From contig JACQTR010000165.1 of the NCBI GenBank assembly GCA_016210705.1, positions 1 to 16,408 on the forward strand: a stretch of 16,408 nucleotides of DNA. The letters are read 5' to 3'. The notes under the pieces were generated by a model, which searched no databases, was not told where the DNA came from, and was given only the letters and a program-made list of their open reading frames with translations. Of this stretch, positions 1 to 7,840 are shown piece after piece. This DNA comes from Chloroflexota bacterium. GTDB lineage: Bacteria; Chloroflexota; Dehalococcoidia; JACQTR01. Each line of letters opens with the position of its first letter. Positions within the stretch are counted from its first letter, which is position 1. Position numbers and translations under genes: made by a program.

Positions 1-19
1 GAACAGGGATAAGAGAGGA

Positions 20-739
20 TCAGATCCCCCTGCCCAAGCCAAAGAAGTCGAAATACTGGTTCAAGCGCACCAGGCTGTTGGTGAAGATGAGGACGCCCAC
101 TCCTATTAGGAGAAGCCCACTAATGACGGAAACAAAGCGAAGGTAGCGATTGATTCGCTTGAGGTACCTAGCTACTGGGCCCAGGGCTAAACCAGCGGCT
201 AAAAATGGGATTCCCAATCCCAAGCTATATATGCTGAGTAGATAAGCACCTTGAGCCGCCGTCCCCGAGGTGGCCGCCAAGGTCAATATACCCCCCAAAA
301 TAACCCCAACACATGGGGTCCAGCCCAGGGAAAAGGTTATGCCCACCAGCAGGGAATGGAAGTAACCCATTTTGATCTCTGGATGGCTCAGCCGCCTCTC
401 TCGCAACAAAAAGGGAATCTGAAATAATCCGGTTACCTGCAATCCCAGTAGGACAAGAACTACCCCGGCCGCCTTACGAAGCGTCGGCATGTAGGCTACC
501 ATCAAGGAGCCCGCCAGCCCCACCAAAACCCCCAGGGCTATAAAAACCAATGAAAACCCGCAAACAAAGGCCAAGGCATGAAAGAAGCCACGGCGGTGAG
601 AAAAACCAGAGGTCGAACTCACCGCTGAGCCCGTCAGATGGCCGATGTAGGCGGGCACCAGGGGCAAGATGCAGGGAGAAATGAAGGAGAGAAGACCAGC
701 CGCGAAGGCTGCTACCAAAGAAACGCTTTCCGTTTCCAT
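20..739 (-). CDS. ccdA: CcdA-type cytochrome c biogenesis / thiol-disulfide transporter
   Basis: This 239-residue, six-helix membrane protein belongs to the CcdA/DsbD transmembrane family, which carries reducing electrons from cytoplasmic thioredoxin across the membrane to thiol-disulfide proteins for cytochrome c maturation or disulfide repair. The two redox cysteines are visible: C23 in SPCILPLVPAYIGHLTG in the first helix and C143 in GWTPCVGVILGG in the fourth. Length fits the short stand-alone CcdA class with no periplasmic thioredoxin domain. The ATG overlaps the TAA of the upstream lgt gene by one base (TAATG), and no strong ribosome site is seen, so translation is probably coupled to lgt. 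It is the last gene of the minus-strand series visible here; a thioredoxin-like partner might lie just beyond the edge, but the 19 bases left show none. Family assignment is confident; the exact electron acceptor is unknown. Confidence 0.93.
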   Translation of the reverse strand: METESVSLVAAFAAGLLSFISPCILPLVPAYIGHLTGSAVSSTSGFSHRRGFFHALAFVCGFSLVFIALGVLVGLAGSLMVAYMPTLRKAAGVVLVLLGLQVTGLFQIPFLLRERRLSHPEIKMGYFHSLLVGITFSLGWTPCVGVILGGILTLAATSGTAAQGAYLLSIYSLGLGIPFLAAGLALGPVARYLKRINRYLRFVSVISGLLLIGVGVLIFTNSLVRLNQYFDFFGLGRGI

Positions 740-1563
740 TAACCCATTCTATTGATTCTCTCGGACCTACTTTCCCCAACCACGGCCGACGCCGGTTGCT
801 GTCGTAAAAGGTATAATAGGGAAAACACACCAATAGCCAACACCACTAGGCTTACCACATGGGCCTCCTGGAGGCCAAAAAGGAACTTCTCCTCCTGGCG
901 CAGGAAAGTGAGAAAGAAGCGGCCAAAAGAGTACACGGACAAATAAACAAAGAATAGGGCTCCCGGAGGCCGACGCCACCCCCACAAACGCCATAGAATA
1001 GCAAAGACCACCAAGTCCCAAAGCTGCTCATAAACAGGATAGGGCTGGGTGGCCACCCCCAAAGGGGCCAAGGCATTGGGATGATTATAGATGAAGGCCC
1101 AAGGGAGGGATGTAGGAGCGCCATAGGCATCGCCATTAATGATGCAACCAAAGCGACCCACGATCTGGGCCAGTATTATCCCCGGGGCGGCTACATCAGC
1201 GATGCGTCCCACAGGTAAACCTTTTACTTTGGCATAGATAGCTCCGGTGATAGCCCCTCCAATGATGGCCCCAAATATAGCCTCTCCCCCCGCTTGCAGG
1301 CTGAATATCTGAGCTGGGTGACTAGAATAATACTCCCACTTATCGATGACATGAAACAGCCGGGAGCCAACGATGCCCCCCGGCACGCCCCATAGTGCCA
1401 CCCCGTATATCATATCCTCGGGGAGGCCTACCCTCCGCCCCAAGCGTACGGCGACCAAAATCCCTGTCAAAACTGCTAGGGCCACAAAAAGCCCGTACCA
1501 CCTCAAACTGAAGGCTCCAAAGCTGCCTATAATCGGGTCTATCCCTATCCCAATAGCTAACAT
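739..1563 (-). CDS. lgt: Prolipoprotein diacylglyceryl transferase Lgt
   Basis: Lgt transfers diacylglycerol from phosphatidylglycerol to the lipobox cysteine of prolipoproteins, the first step of lipoprotein maturation in the cytoplasmic membrane. The 274-residue protein has the family's multi-helix layout and the signature GRFGCIINGDAYG at 136-148 (R137, N143), plus GGIVGSRLFHVI near 62-73 and the C-terminal SFGRFFLTFLRQEE near 212-225. The frame is open further upstream to 1662, but I chose the ATG at 1563: GGAGAAGG lies 5-6 nt before it, and the longer reading would overlap the DUF4340 gene. The upstream gene ends 25 nt away, and the TAA shares one base with the ccdA start, so this is an operon gene. 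The Asn-Phe usual after the signature Gly is Cys-Ile here, and the usual His-Gly-Gly segment is replaced by IFGAIIGG; I take both as tolerated variation, but have not checked this. Confidence 0.93.
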   Translation of the reverse strand: MLAIGIGIDPIIGSFGAFSLRWYGLFVALAVLTGILVAVRLGRRVGLPEDMIYGVALWGVPGGIVGSRLFHVIDKWEYYSSHPAQIFSLQAGGEAIFGAIIGGAITGAIYAKVKGLPVGRIADVAAPGIILAQIVGRFGCIINGDAYGAPTSLPWAFIYNHPNALAPLGVATQPYPVYEQLWDLVVFAILWRLWGWRRPPGALFFVYLSVYSFGRFFLTFLRQEEKFLFGLQEAHVVSLVVLAIGVFSLLYLLRQQPASAVVGESRSERINRMG

Positions 1564-1588
1564 GAACCCTTCTCCTCTATTCTTAAAA

Positions 1589-2134
1589 CTAGCTAGCCGA
1601 TACTGGCTGAGGACGGGGGGGCTCAATGACCAAGCGAGTAAAAACATCCCCCCAACCAACATCGATAAGATAAACGGGAAGAAAATCCCGCAATTTTAAA
1701 TAATAATACTGACCATCAGGACTCTTATCCCCAACCAGTATATCCACCTTTTTCCCCTCCTTCAAAGTCACTACAATCTCCATCTGGGGCGGCTCCAAGC
1801 CAAAAGGGACTAGATCCTCTGGATTTTCGGCGATGAGCCGCTTAGGGTGAGGGCCTGCAAGAAGAGCAGGGATACCCGGCCACCGGTTATAATCGACTTT
1901 CTCCTGGGGAGGAGGGTCTTGGAAATACCAATTTTCGTCCTCCTTTTTAGTAAAGGCAACCATCTGTCCCTGATAGCTCACCGCTATGGCGGTCATGTCA
2001 TCCTCATTTTCTACCCAGATCTCCGGAGGCAGGGTCACAGCCGGCGGCGGCGGCTTTTTTAGTTCAACAAAATAGACGTACCCACCCAAAAAAAGCAGAA
2101 AGGCTAATAAGACAACGGTATTTCTAAAGCTCAC
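1589..2134 (-). CDS. DUF4340-family membrane-anchored protein
   Basis: This 181-residue protein starts with one hydrophobic helix (about residues 6-23), which should anchor it with the rest outside the membrane. The body resembles the DUF4340 domain: after FGLEPPQMEIVV comes a beta-rich stretch with ILVGDKSPDGQYYYLK and VYLID near 132-157, the usual DUF4340 pattern. Many DUF4340 proteins are longer; this one seems to hold a single copy of the repeat. It follows an ABC ATPase, permease and GldG-like protein, the standard company of this family, so it is probably an external accessory of that transporter. Its biochemical role is unknown. The start is GTG; there is no other start codon between it and an in-frame TGA, which is also the stop of the preceding gene. 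Its ribosome site is unusual and described separately. Confidence 0.85.
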   Translation of the reverse strand: MSFRNTVVLLAFLLFLGGYVYFVELKKPPPPAVTLPPEIWVENEDDMTAIAVSYQGQMVAFTKKEDENWYFQDPPPQEKVDYNRWPGIPALLAGPHPKRLIAENPEDLVPFGLEPPQMEIVVTLKEGKKVDILVGDKSPDGQYYYLKLRDFLPVYLIDVGWGDVFTRLVIEPPRPQPVSAS

Positions 2135-2160
2135 GCCAAAACCCCAGAGGGGTCACCTCC
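2135..2160 (-). promoter_or_regulatory. Ribosome binding site with an intervening hairpin
   Basis: Upstream of the DUF4340 GTG the only good Shine-Dalgarno, GGAGG (2160-2156), lies 21 nt from the start codon, much too far for normal initiation. Between them is a perfect 5-bp stem with a 3-nt loop, ACCCC-TCT-GGGGT (2153-2141). If folded, it leaves 2 nt plus 6 nt between GGAGG and GTG, an effective spacing of 8 nt. The TGA of the GldG-like gene is at 2155-2153 and its last A is the first base of the stem, so a ribosome terminating there would cover the structure. The sequence and pairing are seen directly; the role in initiation is inferred. Confidence 0.6.
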
Positions 2161-3751
2161 TCCGCCACCAGCTAAAGACACCAAACAAGGCCACTACCGC
2201 TGGCAAGAAGGCTATGCTCGACCACTGGAGCCAAAGCCGCTCTTGACGATTGAGGATTACTCTACGGAACTCGGGCGGTTTGGGGCGAATGGAGATCAAT
2301 TGCTCCTCCTCGCTCAGCCAGTTAACGGAATCGAGGAAAAGATCACCGTTGCTGAAGTCATAAAAGGACTGGTTAGAGGCGAAGTCGGAATCACCAATAA
2401 CCACCAGCCGGGCCATTTCCGGCGATGTTCCCTGGTCTGTAGGCAGGGTACCTTCCATAGCCACGGCCAAAGTCAAAGGTCCTTTGGTATCCACTCCCTC
2501 ATCGAAGTGACGCACCTGGCTATCGGTCTCCAGCCAGCTCGAGTTGGTGGTCGTGGCCAAGGGCTGGATAGTCAGCGTTTGGGGAGGTTTATCGGATACG
2601 GCGATGGCAGTGGCACTGGGATAGTATGTAATATCTAGCAGTTGGGTGATAGCGTGGGACAAATACTGGCTCCGGCGCACCACGAGGGTGGCCGAATCGC
2701 CAGAAACTGAACTATCAGGATCAACAATGTAACCCTGGCCTAGGGTAATCCCCCAGGGCTTAAGAAGCCCTGCCAGCTCCGGCGGGTAAGAGGGATCAGC
2801 CGCTATCAGGGCCTTCCCTCCCCTCCGGAGGTAATCGTCCAAGGCCTTTATCTCCTTATCCTGAAAAGGCTTTTGGGGCCCAGCGATGACCACCACCGCT
2901 GCATCGGCAGGCACCTGCGTATCGGTGACGAGGTCCAGAGTGGCCACTTCGTAGTTATCCGCCTCAACCCCCTGCCTCACATAGGCATAACCAGCATTAT
3001 CCTGACTGGTTATATCGTGCTCCCCGTGGCCGGTAAGAAAATACACCTTGAGCTGCTTAACCCCAGTTACTTTGAGGATGGCACTGGTGAAGTCCCGCTC
3101 AGTGATGCCGAATACCTTCTGGCGCCGATCCCCGCTTTCGAAGACAATAGTCGGTTCGGTGATCTCGTACTGGCGAGCCACCGCCGGCTTGGCCTGGGGA
3201 TCCACAAACTCGTACCTGAATTTATCGGAGCGGAAGCCATATTCCCGCAATAGGTTATCGATCTCGCTTCGGGCCGGGTCGTCGGGGACAAGGAAGGCAA
3301 TGGCCTTGACCGGGTCTTTGAGCCCTTTAAGAATCCTCACCGTCTGAGGAGATAGAGAAAACTGGTGAGCGGCGGTGACATCAAAGCGACGGTGATTTTG
3401 CACACCCAAATAATTGGCCAGGACAACTATGCCCACGAAAGCGCCGATCATAACCAGGGTATTGGTGCCATATTTACCCCGACGCCCCAACAGCGCAGTT
3501 TTTATCTCCCTGATATTACCTAGAATAAAAAGGAGGAGGAAGAACCCACCTATGGCCACCAGGGTTCGGGCTTGAGCCCGCAGCTCCGGGGTCAGGAGAT
3601 AGACCATCAAGGCAGCTAAAAGAGCCACCACCCCAATGGCGCCAGCGACTAGAGACGTAGCACTAAAAGTTCCTAAAAGGCCATCCAACCACCGCTTTAA
3701 AGTATTAAAGGGGGAGCTTCGAGTTGGGGTTGGGCTACTATCGTTTGACAT
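2153..3751 (-). CDS. GldG-like ABC transporter auxiliary membrane protein
   Basis: This 532-residue protein matches the GldG / 'ABC-type uncharacterised transport system' family that accompanies GldA and GldF components. It has three predicted membrane helices near the N-terminus (about 31-53, 63-80 and 98-116), a long extracytoplasmic region, and a C-terminal helix (about 509-528) followed by WWRRR. Family-type segments include FSLSPQTVRILKGLKDPVKA (131-150), the glutamine-amidotransferase-like fold with FLTGHGEHD (238-246), an ALIAADPS strand (314-321) and VIGDSDFASN (451-460). No enzymatic activity is established for the family; the soluble part is thought to bind a substrate or partner. 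The ATG follows the permease TAA with no spacing, and GGAG lies about 10 nt upstream. The Bacteroidota members serve gliding; here a role in export or envelope remodelling is more likely, but that is inference. Confidence 0.88.
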   Translation of the reverse strand: MSNDSSPTPTRSSPFNTLKRWLDGLLGTFSATSLVAGAIGVVALLAALMVYLLTPELRAQARTLVAIGGFFLLLFILGNIREIKTALLGRRGKYGTNTLVMIGAFVGIVVLANYLGVQNHRRFDVTAAHQFSLSPQTVRILKGLKDPVKAIAFLVPDDPARSEIDNLLREYGFRSDKFRYEFVDPQAKPAVARQYEITEPTIVFESGDRRQKVFGITERDFTSAILKVTGVKQLKVYFLTGHGEHDITSQDNAGYAYVRQGVEADNYEVATLDLVTDTQVPADAAVVVIAGPQKPFQDKEIKALDDYLRRGGKALIAADPSYPPELAGLLKPWGITLGQGYIVDPDSSVSGDSATLVVRRSQYLSHAITQLLDITYYPSATAIAVSDKPPQTLTIQPLATTTNSSWLETDSQVRHFDEGVDTKGPLTLAVAMEGTLPTDQGTSPEMARLVVIGDSDFASNQSFYDFSNGDLFLDSVNWLSEEEQLISIRPKPPEFRRVILNRQERLWLQWSSIAFLPAVVALFGVFSWWRRR

Positions 3752-4462
3752 TTATCGCCATCTCCGGGTCTCAAGTGATCTAATAGTGAGAAAAAAGGCT
3801 ACGGCCATGAAGCTTAAGAAATAAACCACATCAGTAGTATTGATCACCCCTAGGGTAAAATCTCGGAAGTGATCAGGAAGAGAAAGATAATCAATTACCT
3901 CCCCAAACAAGCCCCCAACAACCTGGGTCGCCCCTCCGATCACCCAAAGAAGCAGTACGATGCCCGCTCCCAACACCCAGGCTACCACCTGGTTGCCGGT
4001 TAGAGAAGAGGTGAAAAGGCCCGCCGAGAGGAAGGCGGCCCCCACAAGAAAGAGACCCAGATATCCGCTAGCGATGGGGCCAAAATCGGGGTTGCCAAAC
4101 CAGTAGAGAAGGATAGGATAGTAAATTGTCAGCCCCAACATAGCCGCCAGGATGACCAGGCTGGCCATGAATTTACCCGCCACAACCTCCCAATCCCGAA
4201 TGGGTGAGGTAAGCAGCAACTCCAGAGTGCCCATTTTCTGCTCCTCCGCCAATAGACGCATGGTAAGAGCCGGAGAAAGCAGAAGAAGAACGAAGCTCCC
4301 CGGGGTAAGGAAATGCCTGACCGTCGCCTCTTGATCATTGATGACACCTAGGGTAAAAAAATAACCCGTTATAAGCAGAAAAACGGCGGCCACTATGTAG
4401 GCCACCGGAGAAGCAAAATAGGTTCTAAGCTCTTTGCCAGCCATAGCGACAACGTTGCGCAA
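3752..4462 (-). CDS. GldF-like ABC-2 transporter permease
   Basis: This is an ABC-2 type permease of the GldF group, with six predicted membrane helices in 236 residues. Near the N-terminus it reads MAGKELRTYFASPVAYIV, then the coupling segment RLLAEEQKMGTLELLLTSPI, and near the C-terminus HFRDFTLGVINTTDVVYFLS; all three are characteristic of the family. The frame is open upstream to 4546, but I chose the TTG at 4462. A strong GAGGAGG sits 7 nt before it, only 2 nt separate it from the ATPase stop, and longer readings run into the ATPase gene with no family resemblance. An ATG at 4444 (six codons later) is the alternative. The protein should form the membrane channel with the GldA-like ATPase encoded just before it. 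FTLGVIN occurs twice in the protein, near both ends; only the second copy is the usual family position. Confidence 0.9.
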   Translation of the reverse strand: MRNVVAMAGKELRTYFASPVAYIVAAVFLLITGYFFTLGVINDQEATVRHFLTPGSFVLLLLSPALTMRLLAEEQKMGTLELLLTSPIRDWEVVAGKFMASLVILAAMLGLTIYYPILLYWFGNPDFGPIASGYLGLFLVGAAFLSAGLFTSSLTGNQVVAWVLGAGIVLLLWVIGGATQVVGGLFGEVIDYLSLPDHFRDFTLGVINTTDVVYFLSFMAVAFFLTIRSLETRRWR

Positions 4463-4464
4463 AC

Positions 4465-5400
4465 CTATACCTCCTCTTTGGTGGTGAGCTGCAGGAATAT
4501 GTCCTCCAAGGTCATTCCCAACCCCTGAAGCCCCAAAAGACCCCAACCCTGATGCACAATGACGCCCGCCAGTTCCTCGCGCAGATCCCGTCCCAAGCGA
4601 GCGTCCACCACAAAGCGAAAATTACCATCAGCCTTTTCCCAACTAACCTCCAGAACCCCCTTGACCTGTCGGAGCCGCGAGGCTACCTCCGCAGCCGGGC
4701 CTCTAACATCCAGTTGGATACGCTCTGAACCCCGCAGCCGTTCCGAAAGGTTCTCGGGACGGTCGATGGCAACAATCCGACCCTCATTAATGATGACTAC
4801 CCTCTCGCAAATCATGCTCACTTCAGGGAGGATGTGGCTGCTAAGAACAACGGTGTGTTCCCCCCCAAAACTCTTAATAAGCTGGCGAGTTTCCACAACC
4901 TGGCGGGGGTCAATGCCTATGGTAGGCTCATCCAAAATGAGAACATCAGGCTCGTGAAGTATGGCCTGAGCCAACCCCACTCGCTGCCGGAAGCCTTTGG
5001 ACAGCTTGCCGATTAGAGTATCAGCGTAATCCCTAAGGTGGCAAAGACCCATTACGGTATTGATCCTCTTCTCCTTCCGCTTCCGATCAATACCCCTTAG
5101 GGCGCCATAAAAGTTTAAGTAATCATACACTGTCATGTCAGTGTAAAGAGGGACAGTCTCCGGCATGTAGCCAATGCGACGGCGTGCCTCTAGAGAGTGA
5201 TCGATGACATCATAGCCGGCGACGCGAGCCGTTCCGCTGGAGGGGGGAAGGTACCCAGTTAGGATTCGCATGGTAGTTGTTTTGCCAGCGGCGTTGGGGC
5301 CCAGGAAGCCCAAAATCTCTCCTTTCTTCACGGAGAAGGTAATATCCTCAATGGCCACAAAATCACCATAGTATTTACATAGCTTATCCGTTTCGATCAT
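4465..5400 (-). CDS. GldA-like ABC transporter ATP-binding protein
   Basis: A 311-residue cytoplasmic ATPase that should power the permease encoded directly after it. Seen in order: Walker A GPNAAGKTT (34-42), the signature LSKGFRQRVGLAQAI (133-147), Walker B VLILDEPTIGID (153-164) and the switch-histidine segment SSH (H189). Residues past about 220 form a C-terminal domain typical of the GldA/CcmA-type exporters, ending with TLEDIFLQLT. The second Gly of the common GPNGAGKT is Ala here, a conservative change. The ATG overlaps the lon stop as ATGA, and GGAGG lies 6 nt upstream inside the lon 3' end, so the two genes are translationally linked. The substrate is unknown; the GldG and DUF4340 partners point to an envelope task rather than nutrient uptake. 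Confidence 0.94.
   Translation of the reverse strand: MIETDKLCKYYGDFVAIEDITFSVKKGEILGFLGPNAAGKTTTMRILTGYLPPSSGTARVAGYDVIDHSLEARRRIGYMPETVPLYTDMTVYDYLNFYGALRGIDRKRKEKRINTVMGLCHLRDYADTLIGKLSKGFRQRVGLAQAILHEPDVLILDEPTIGIDPRQVVETRQLIKSFGGEHTVVLSSHILPEVSMICERVVIINEGRIVAIDRPENLSERLRGSERIQLDVRGPAAEVASRLRQVKGVLEVSWEKADGNFRFVVDARLGRDLREELAGVIVHQGWGLLGLQGLGMTLEDIFLQLTTKEEV
4470..4476 (-). promoter_or_regulatory. Ribosome binding site that decides the permease TTG start
   Basis: GAGGAGG on the minus strand lies 7 nt before the TTG at 4462, inside the last codons of the ATPase gene. It supports the TTG over the ATG at 4444 or any longer start, and means the permease is translated straight after the ATPase stop. 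Confidence 0.7.
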
Positions 5401-7769
5401 TTACTTCCTCCCGATACCGCCTTTAGACTGGGAGTGGCCGTGCCCAAGGCGGTGGTCAACACCTCTCCCATGTGCTGGACAAAGACAAAACGCAACTGCC
5501 GCCTCACATCTTTGGGGATCTCCTCTATATCCTTAGTGTTCTTATGGGGCAAGATGAAGGTTTTAATACCCGCTCTGTGTGCGGCCAAAATCTTCTCCTT
5601 AAGACCTCCCACGGGGAGCACCCGCCCCCTAAGGGTTATCTCTCCAGTCATGGCCACATCCTTGAACACTGGCCGCCGGGTCAAGGCCGAGATTAGGGCC
5701 GTGGCCATAGTGATCCCCGCTGAAGGTCCATCTTTAGGGATAGCGCCCGCAGGGACATGAATATGGATATCGATGCTATCGAAGAGCCTGGGTTTAAGCC
5801 CCAACTCACCGGCCCGGGAGCGGGCATAGCTAAGGGCCGCTTGAGCCGATTCACGCATAACCTCTCCCAATTGGCCGGTTAGGATAAGATTACCTTTGCC
5901 CTCCATAAGAGTGACCTCAATACCCAACACATCGCCTCCCATCTCAGTGCGAGCCACCCCCATAGCCACCCCAACTTCATCCCTCTCCTCAGCACTACCC
6001 CAAAAGAATTTTTGTGGGCCCAAATATCCGGCCAACGATTGCTGAGTAACCAATCCAGAGGGCTTCTCACCCTGGGCCACCATTCGGGCCACTTTACGAC
6101 AGATGGTGCCTATCTCCCGCTCCAGATTACGTACTCCTGCCTCCCTGGTGTATTCCCGAATGATTCGGCGCAGAGCTCCCTCGCTGAAACGCAGTTGCTC
6201 CCCCCTCAGGCCATGCTCGGCCAACTGTTTGGGCACCAAAAAATGTTGCGCTATGGCCAGCTTCTCCTCCTCGATATAACCGGGAAGCTCGATGACCTCC
6301 ATCCGATCTCGTAAGGCAGGAAGAATGGGATCTAAGATGTTGGCCGTGGTTATGAACATAACCTTGGAAAGGTTATAGGGAACATCCAAATAATGATCGC
6401 TAAAAGAATAGTTTTGCTCAGGATCCAGAACCTCTAACAGAGCGGAAGAAGGGTCGCCCCGAAAATCGGTGCCTACCTTATCGATCTCGTCCAGCATAAA
6501 GACAGGATTAATGGTGCCCGCGGTGCGCATGGTTTGAAGGATGCGGCCGGGCAAGGCGCCGATATAGGTGCGACGATGGCCCCGGATCTCAGCCTCATCC
6601 CGAATTCCCCCCAGACTGATACGAACGAAAGTCCTGCCCAGAGCCTGGGCGATAGACCGGCCCAGACTGGTTTTGCCCACTCCAGGGGCACCCACAAAAC
6701 ACAGAATAGGACTACGCAACTTACCGGCCGCCAATTGGCGCACCGCCATATACTCTAAAATCCTCTCCTTGACCTTAGTCAGGCCATGATGGTTTTCATC
6801 CAAAACTTGGGCTGCCCGCTTTATATCTAGGTTATCCTCCGTCTCCTTTTCCCAGGGTAAAGTAGTGAGCCAATCTAAATAAGTACGGATAACAGAAGTT
6901 TCTGGGGAGGCCGTCGGCATAGCCGCCAATCGGTCTACCTCCTCCAGGGCCTTTTTCATCACCATCTCCGGCATGCCGGTGGTTTGGATCTTTTCCTTGA
7001 GCTTTTCTACCTCGCCCAGAAAGGGGTCCACCTCCCCCAACTCTTTCTGGATAGCCTTCAATTGTTCCCGAAGGAAGTATTCCCGCTGCGATTTTTCAAC
7101 TTTCTCCTGAACCTGGGTATGTATCTTGCTCTGAAGCTCCAGCATTTCCACTTCTTTGGCCAGGACAATGCTCACCCGCTGCAATCTCTCATGCGGGTCT
7201 AAGGTCTCCAGGATAGCCTGACGCTCAGCTAAAGGAATCTCGAAGGAGGAGGCAATAAAGTCGGCTAGCCAGCCCGGAAGATTGGCATTCATGGCCGCCA
7301 CATAAGCATCATCAGGAAGGCGAGGGGAAAGGCGAACACATTTCTCAAAGAGGGCCAAGACCGTCCGCATCAGCGCCTCAGTAGGCATAGGCTTATCTTC
7401 GGGCTCGGCGATAGGGATAACTTTAACCGTATAATAGGGGTATTTGGCCTCTAAGGCCACGATCTTGACCCGCCGCTCCCCTTGAGCCCAAATCTGAGTG
7501 ATGCCATCGGGCATCTTAAGCACACGGGTTATGGTGGCCTCGGTACCGATGGGGTGCAGGGATTCCAAAGTCAATTCGGTGGCTTCTACATCCTTTTGCA
7601 GAACCACTACCAAGGAGCTATCGTGTTCGGCAGCCTCCTCGATAGCTCGAACCGAGCGCTGGCGGCGGGCGAATAGGGGACTAACCAGCCGGGGAAAAAG
7701 CAACGCCCGCCGCGTGGGCAAAAGGGGCAACTCCAATATTTCCCCTCGGTTTCTCTTTCCTCTAGGCAC
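5397..7769 (-). CDS. lon: ATP-dependent Lon protease (LonA)
   Basis: A full-length, 790-residue LonA protease that degrades misfolded and regulatory proteins in the cytoplasm. The N-terminal substrate domain begins at ELPLLPTRRALLFPRLVSPLF (14-34) and runs to about 210, then a coiled region. The AAA+ module has Walker A GAPGVGKT (360-367), Walker B VFMLDEID (423-430) and the arginine-rich GGIRDEAEIRGHRRTYIGA (387-405). The protease domain (about 595-780) has the catalytic Ser683 in PKDGPSAG and Lys726 in GGLKEK, so it should be active. The GTG at 7769 follows an in-frame TGA by one codon and has no good ribosome site. A TTG at codon 12 (7736) is preceded by GAGGGG with 5 nt spacing and begins right at the conserved domain, so the true protein may be 779 residues. 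The gene leads the ABC series and shares an ATGA overlap with it. Confidence 0.96.
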   Translation of the reverse strand: MPRGKRNRGEILELPLLPTRRALLFPRLVSPLFARRQRSVRAIEEAAEHDSSLVVVLQKDVEATELTLESLHPIGTEATITRVLKMPDGITQIWAQGERRVKIVALEAKYPYYTVKVIPIAEPEDKPMPTEALMRTVLALFEKCVRLSPRLPDDAYVAAMNANLPGWLADFIASSFEIPLAERQAILETLDPHERLQRVSIVLAKEVEMLELQSKIHTQVQEKVEKSQREYFLREQLKAIQKELGEVDPFLGEVEKLKEKIQTTGMPEMVMKKALEEVDRLAAMPTASPETSVIRTYLDWLTTLPWEKETEDNLDIKRAAQVLDENHHGLTKVKERILEYMAVRQLAAGKLRSPILCFVGAPGVGKTSLGRSIAQALGRTFVRISLGGIRDEAEIRGHRRTYIGALPGRILQTMRTAGTINPVFMLDEIDKVGTDFRGDPSSALLEVLDPEQNYSFSDHYLDVPYNLSKVMFITTANILDPILPALRDRMEVIELPGYIEEEKLAIAQHFLVPKQLAEHGLRGEQLRFSEGALRRIIREYTREAGVRNLEREIGTICRKVARMVAQGEKPSGLVTQQSLAGYLGPQKFFWGSAEERDEVGVAMGVARTEMGGDVLGIEVTLMEGKGNLILTGQLGEVMRESAQAALSYARSRAGELGLKPRLFDSIDIHIHVPAGAIPKDGPSAGITMATALISALTRRPVFKDVAMTGEITLRGRVLPVGGLKEKILAAHRAGIKTFILPHKNTKDIEEIPKDVRRQLRFVFVQHMGEVLTTALGTATPSLKAVSGGSK

Positions 7770-7812
7770 AGCTCATCTTTTGACCCGCCAAGAAATACCC
7801 ATAGTCAACATA

Positions 7813-7840
7813 ATTATATCATACCTACCGCTATTGCCAA
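7813..7840 (-). promoter_or_regulatory. Sigma-A type promoter for lon
   Basis: On the minus strand TTGGCA (7840-7835) and TATAAT (7818-7813) are 16 nt apart, with TGA directly before the -10 giving an extended TGn-TATAAT. The -35 matches 5 of 6 and the -10 6 of 6. It sits over the last bases of the PAP2 gene and would start transcription near 7806, leaving a leader of about 37 nt before the lon GTG. It suggests that lon and the genes behind it can be expressed apart from PAP2. No CIRCE or full CtsR operator was seen in the leader. Confidence 0.7.

Noticed and set aside
1564..1662. Longer lgt reading with 33 extra N-terminal residues
   Set aside because: It overlaps the DUF4340 gene, does not resemble Lgt, and the ATG at 1563 has a strong ribosome site.
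3848..4362. Repeat of TTTTACCCTAGG (minus strand) coding FTLGVIN near both ends of the permease
   Set aside because: Short, within coding sequence, and only the second copy is at the family's usual place; probably coincidence.
4463..4546. Longer permease reading starting at 4546
   Set aside because: It lies inside the ATPase gene in another frame and does not resemble the family; the TTG at 4462 has GAGGAGG at 7 nt.
7780..7808. TTGAC / GTCAA inverted repeat around the lon transcription start, and a single GGTCAAA resembling half of a CtsR site
   Set aside because: Arms of only 5 bp with a 19-nt gap, and the second CtsR half is absent.
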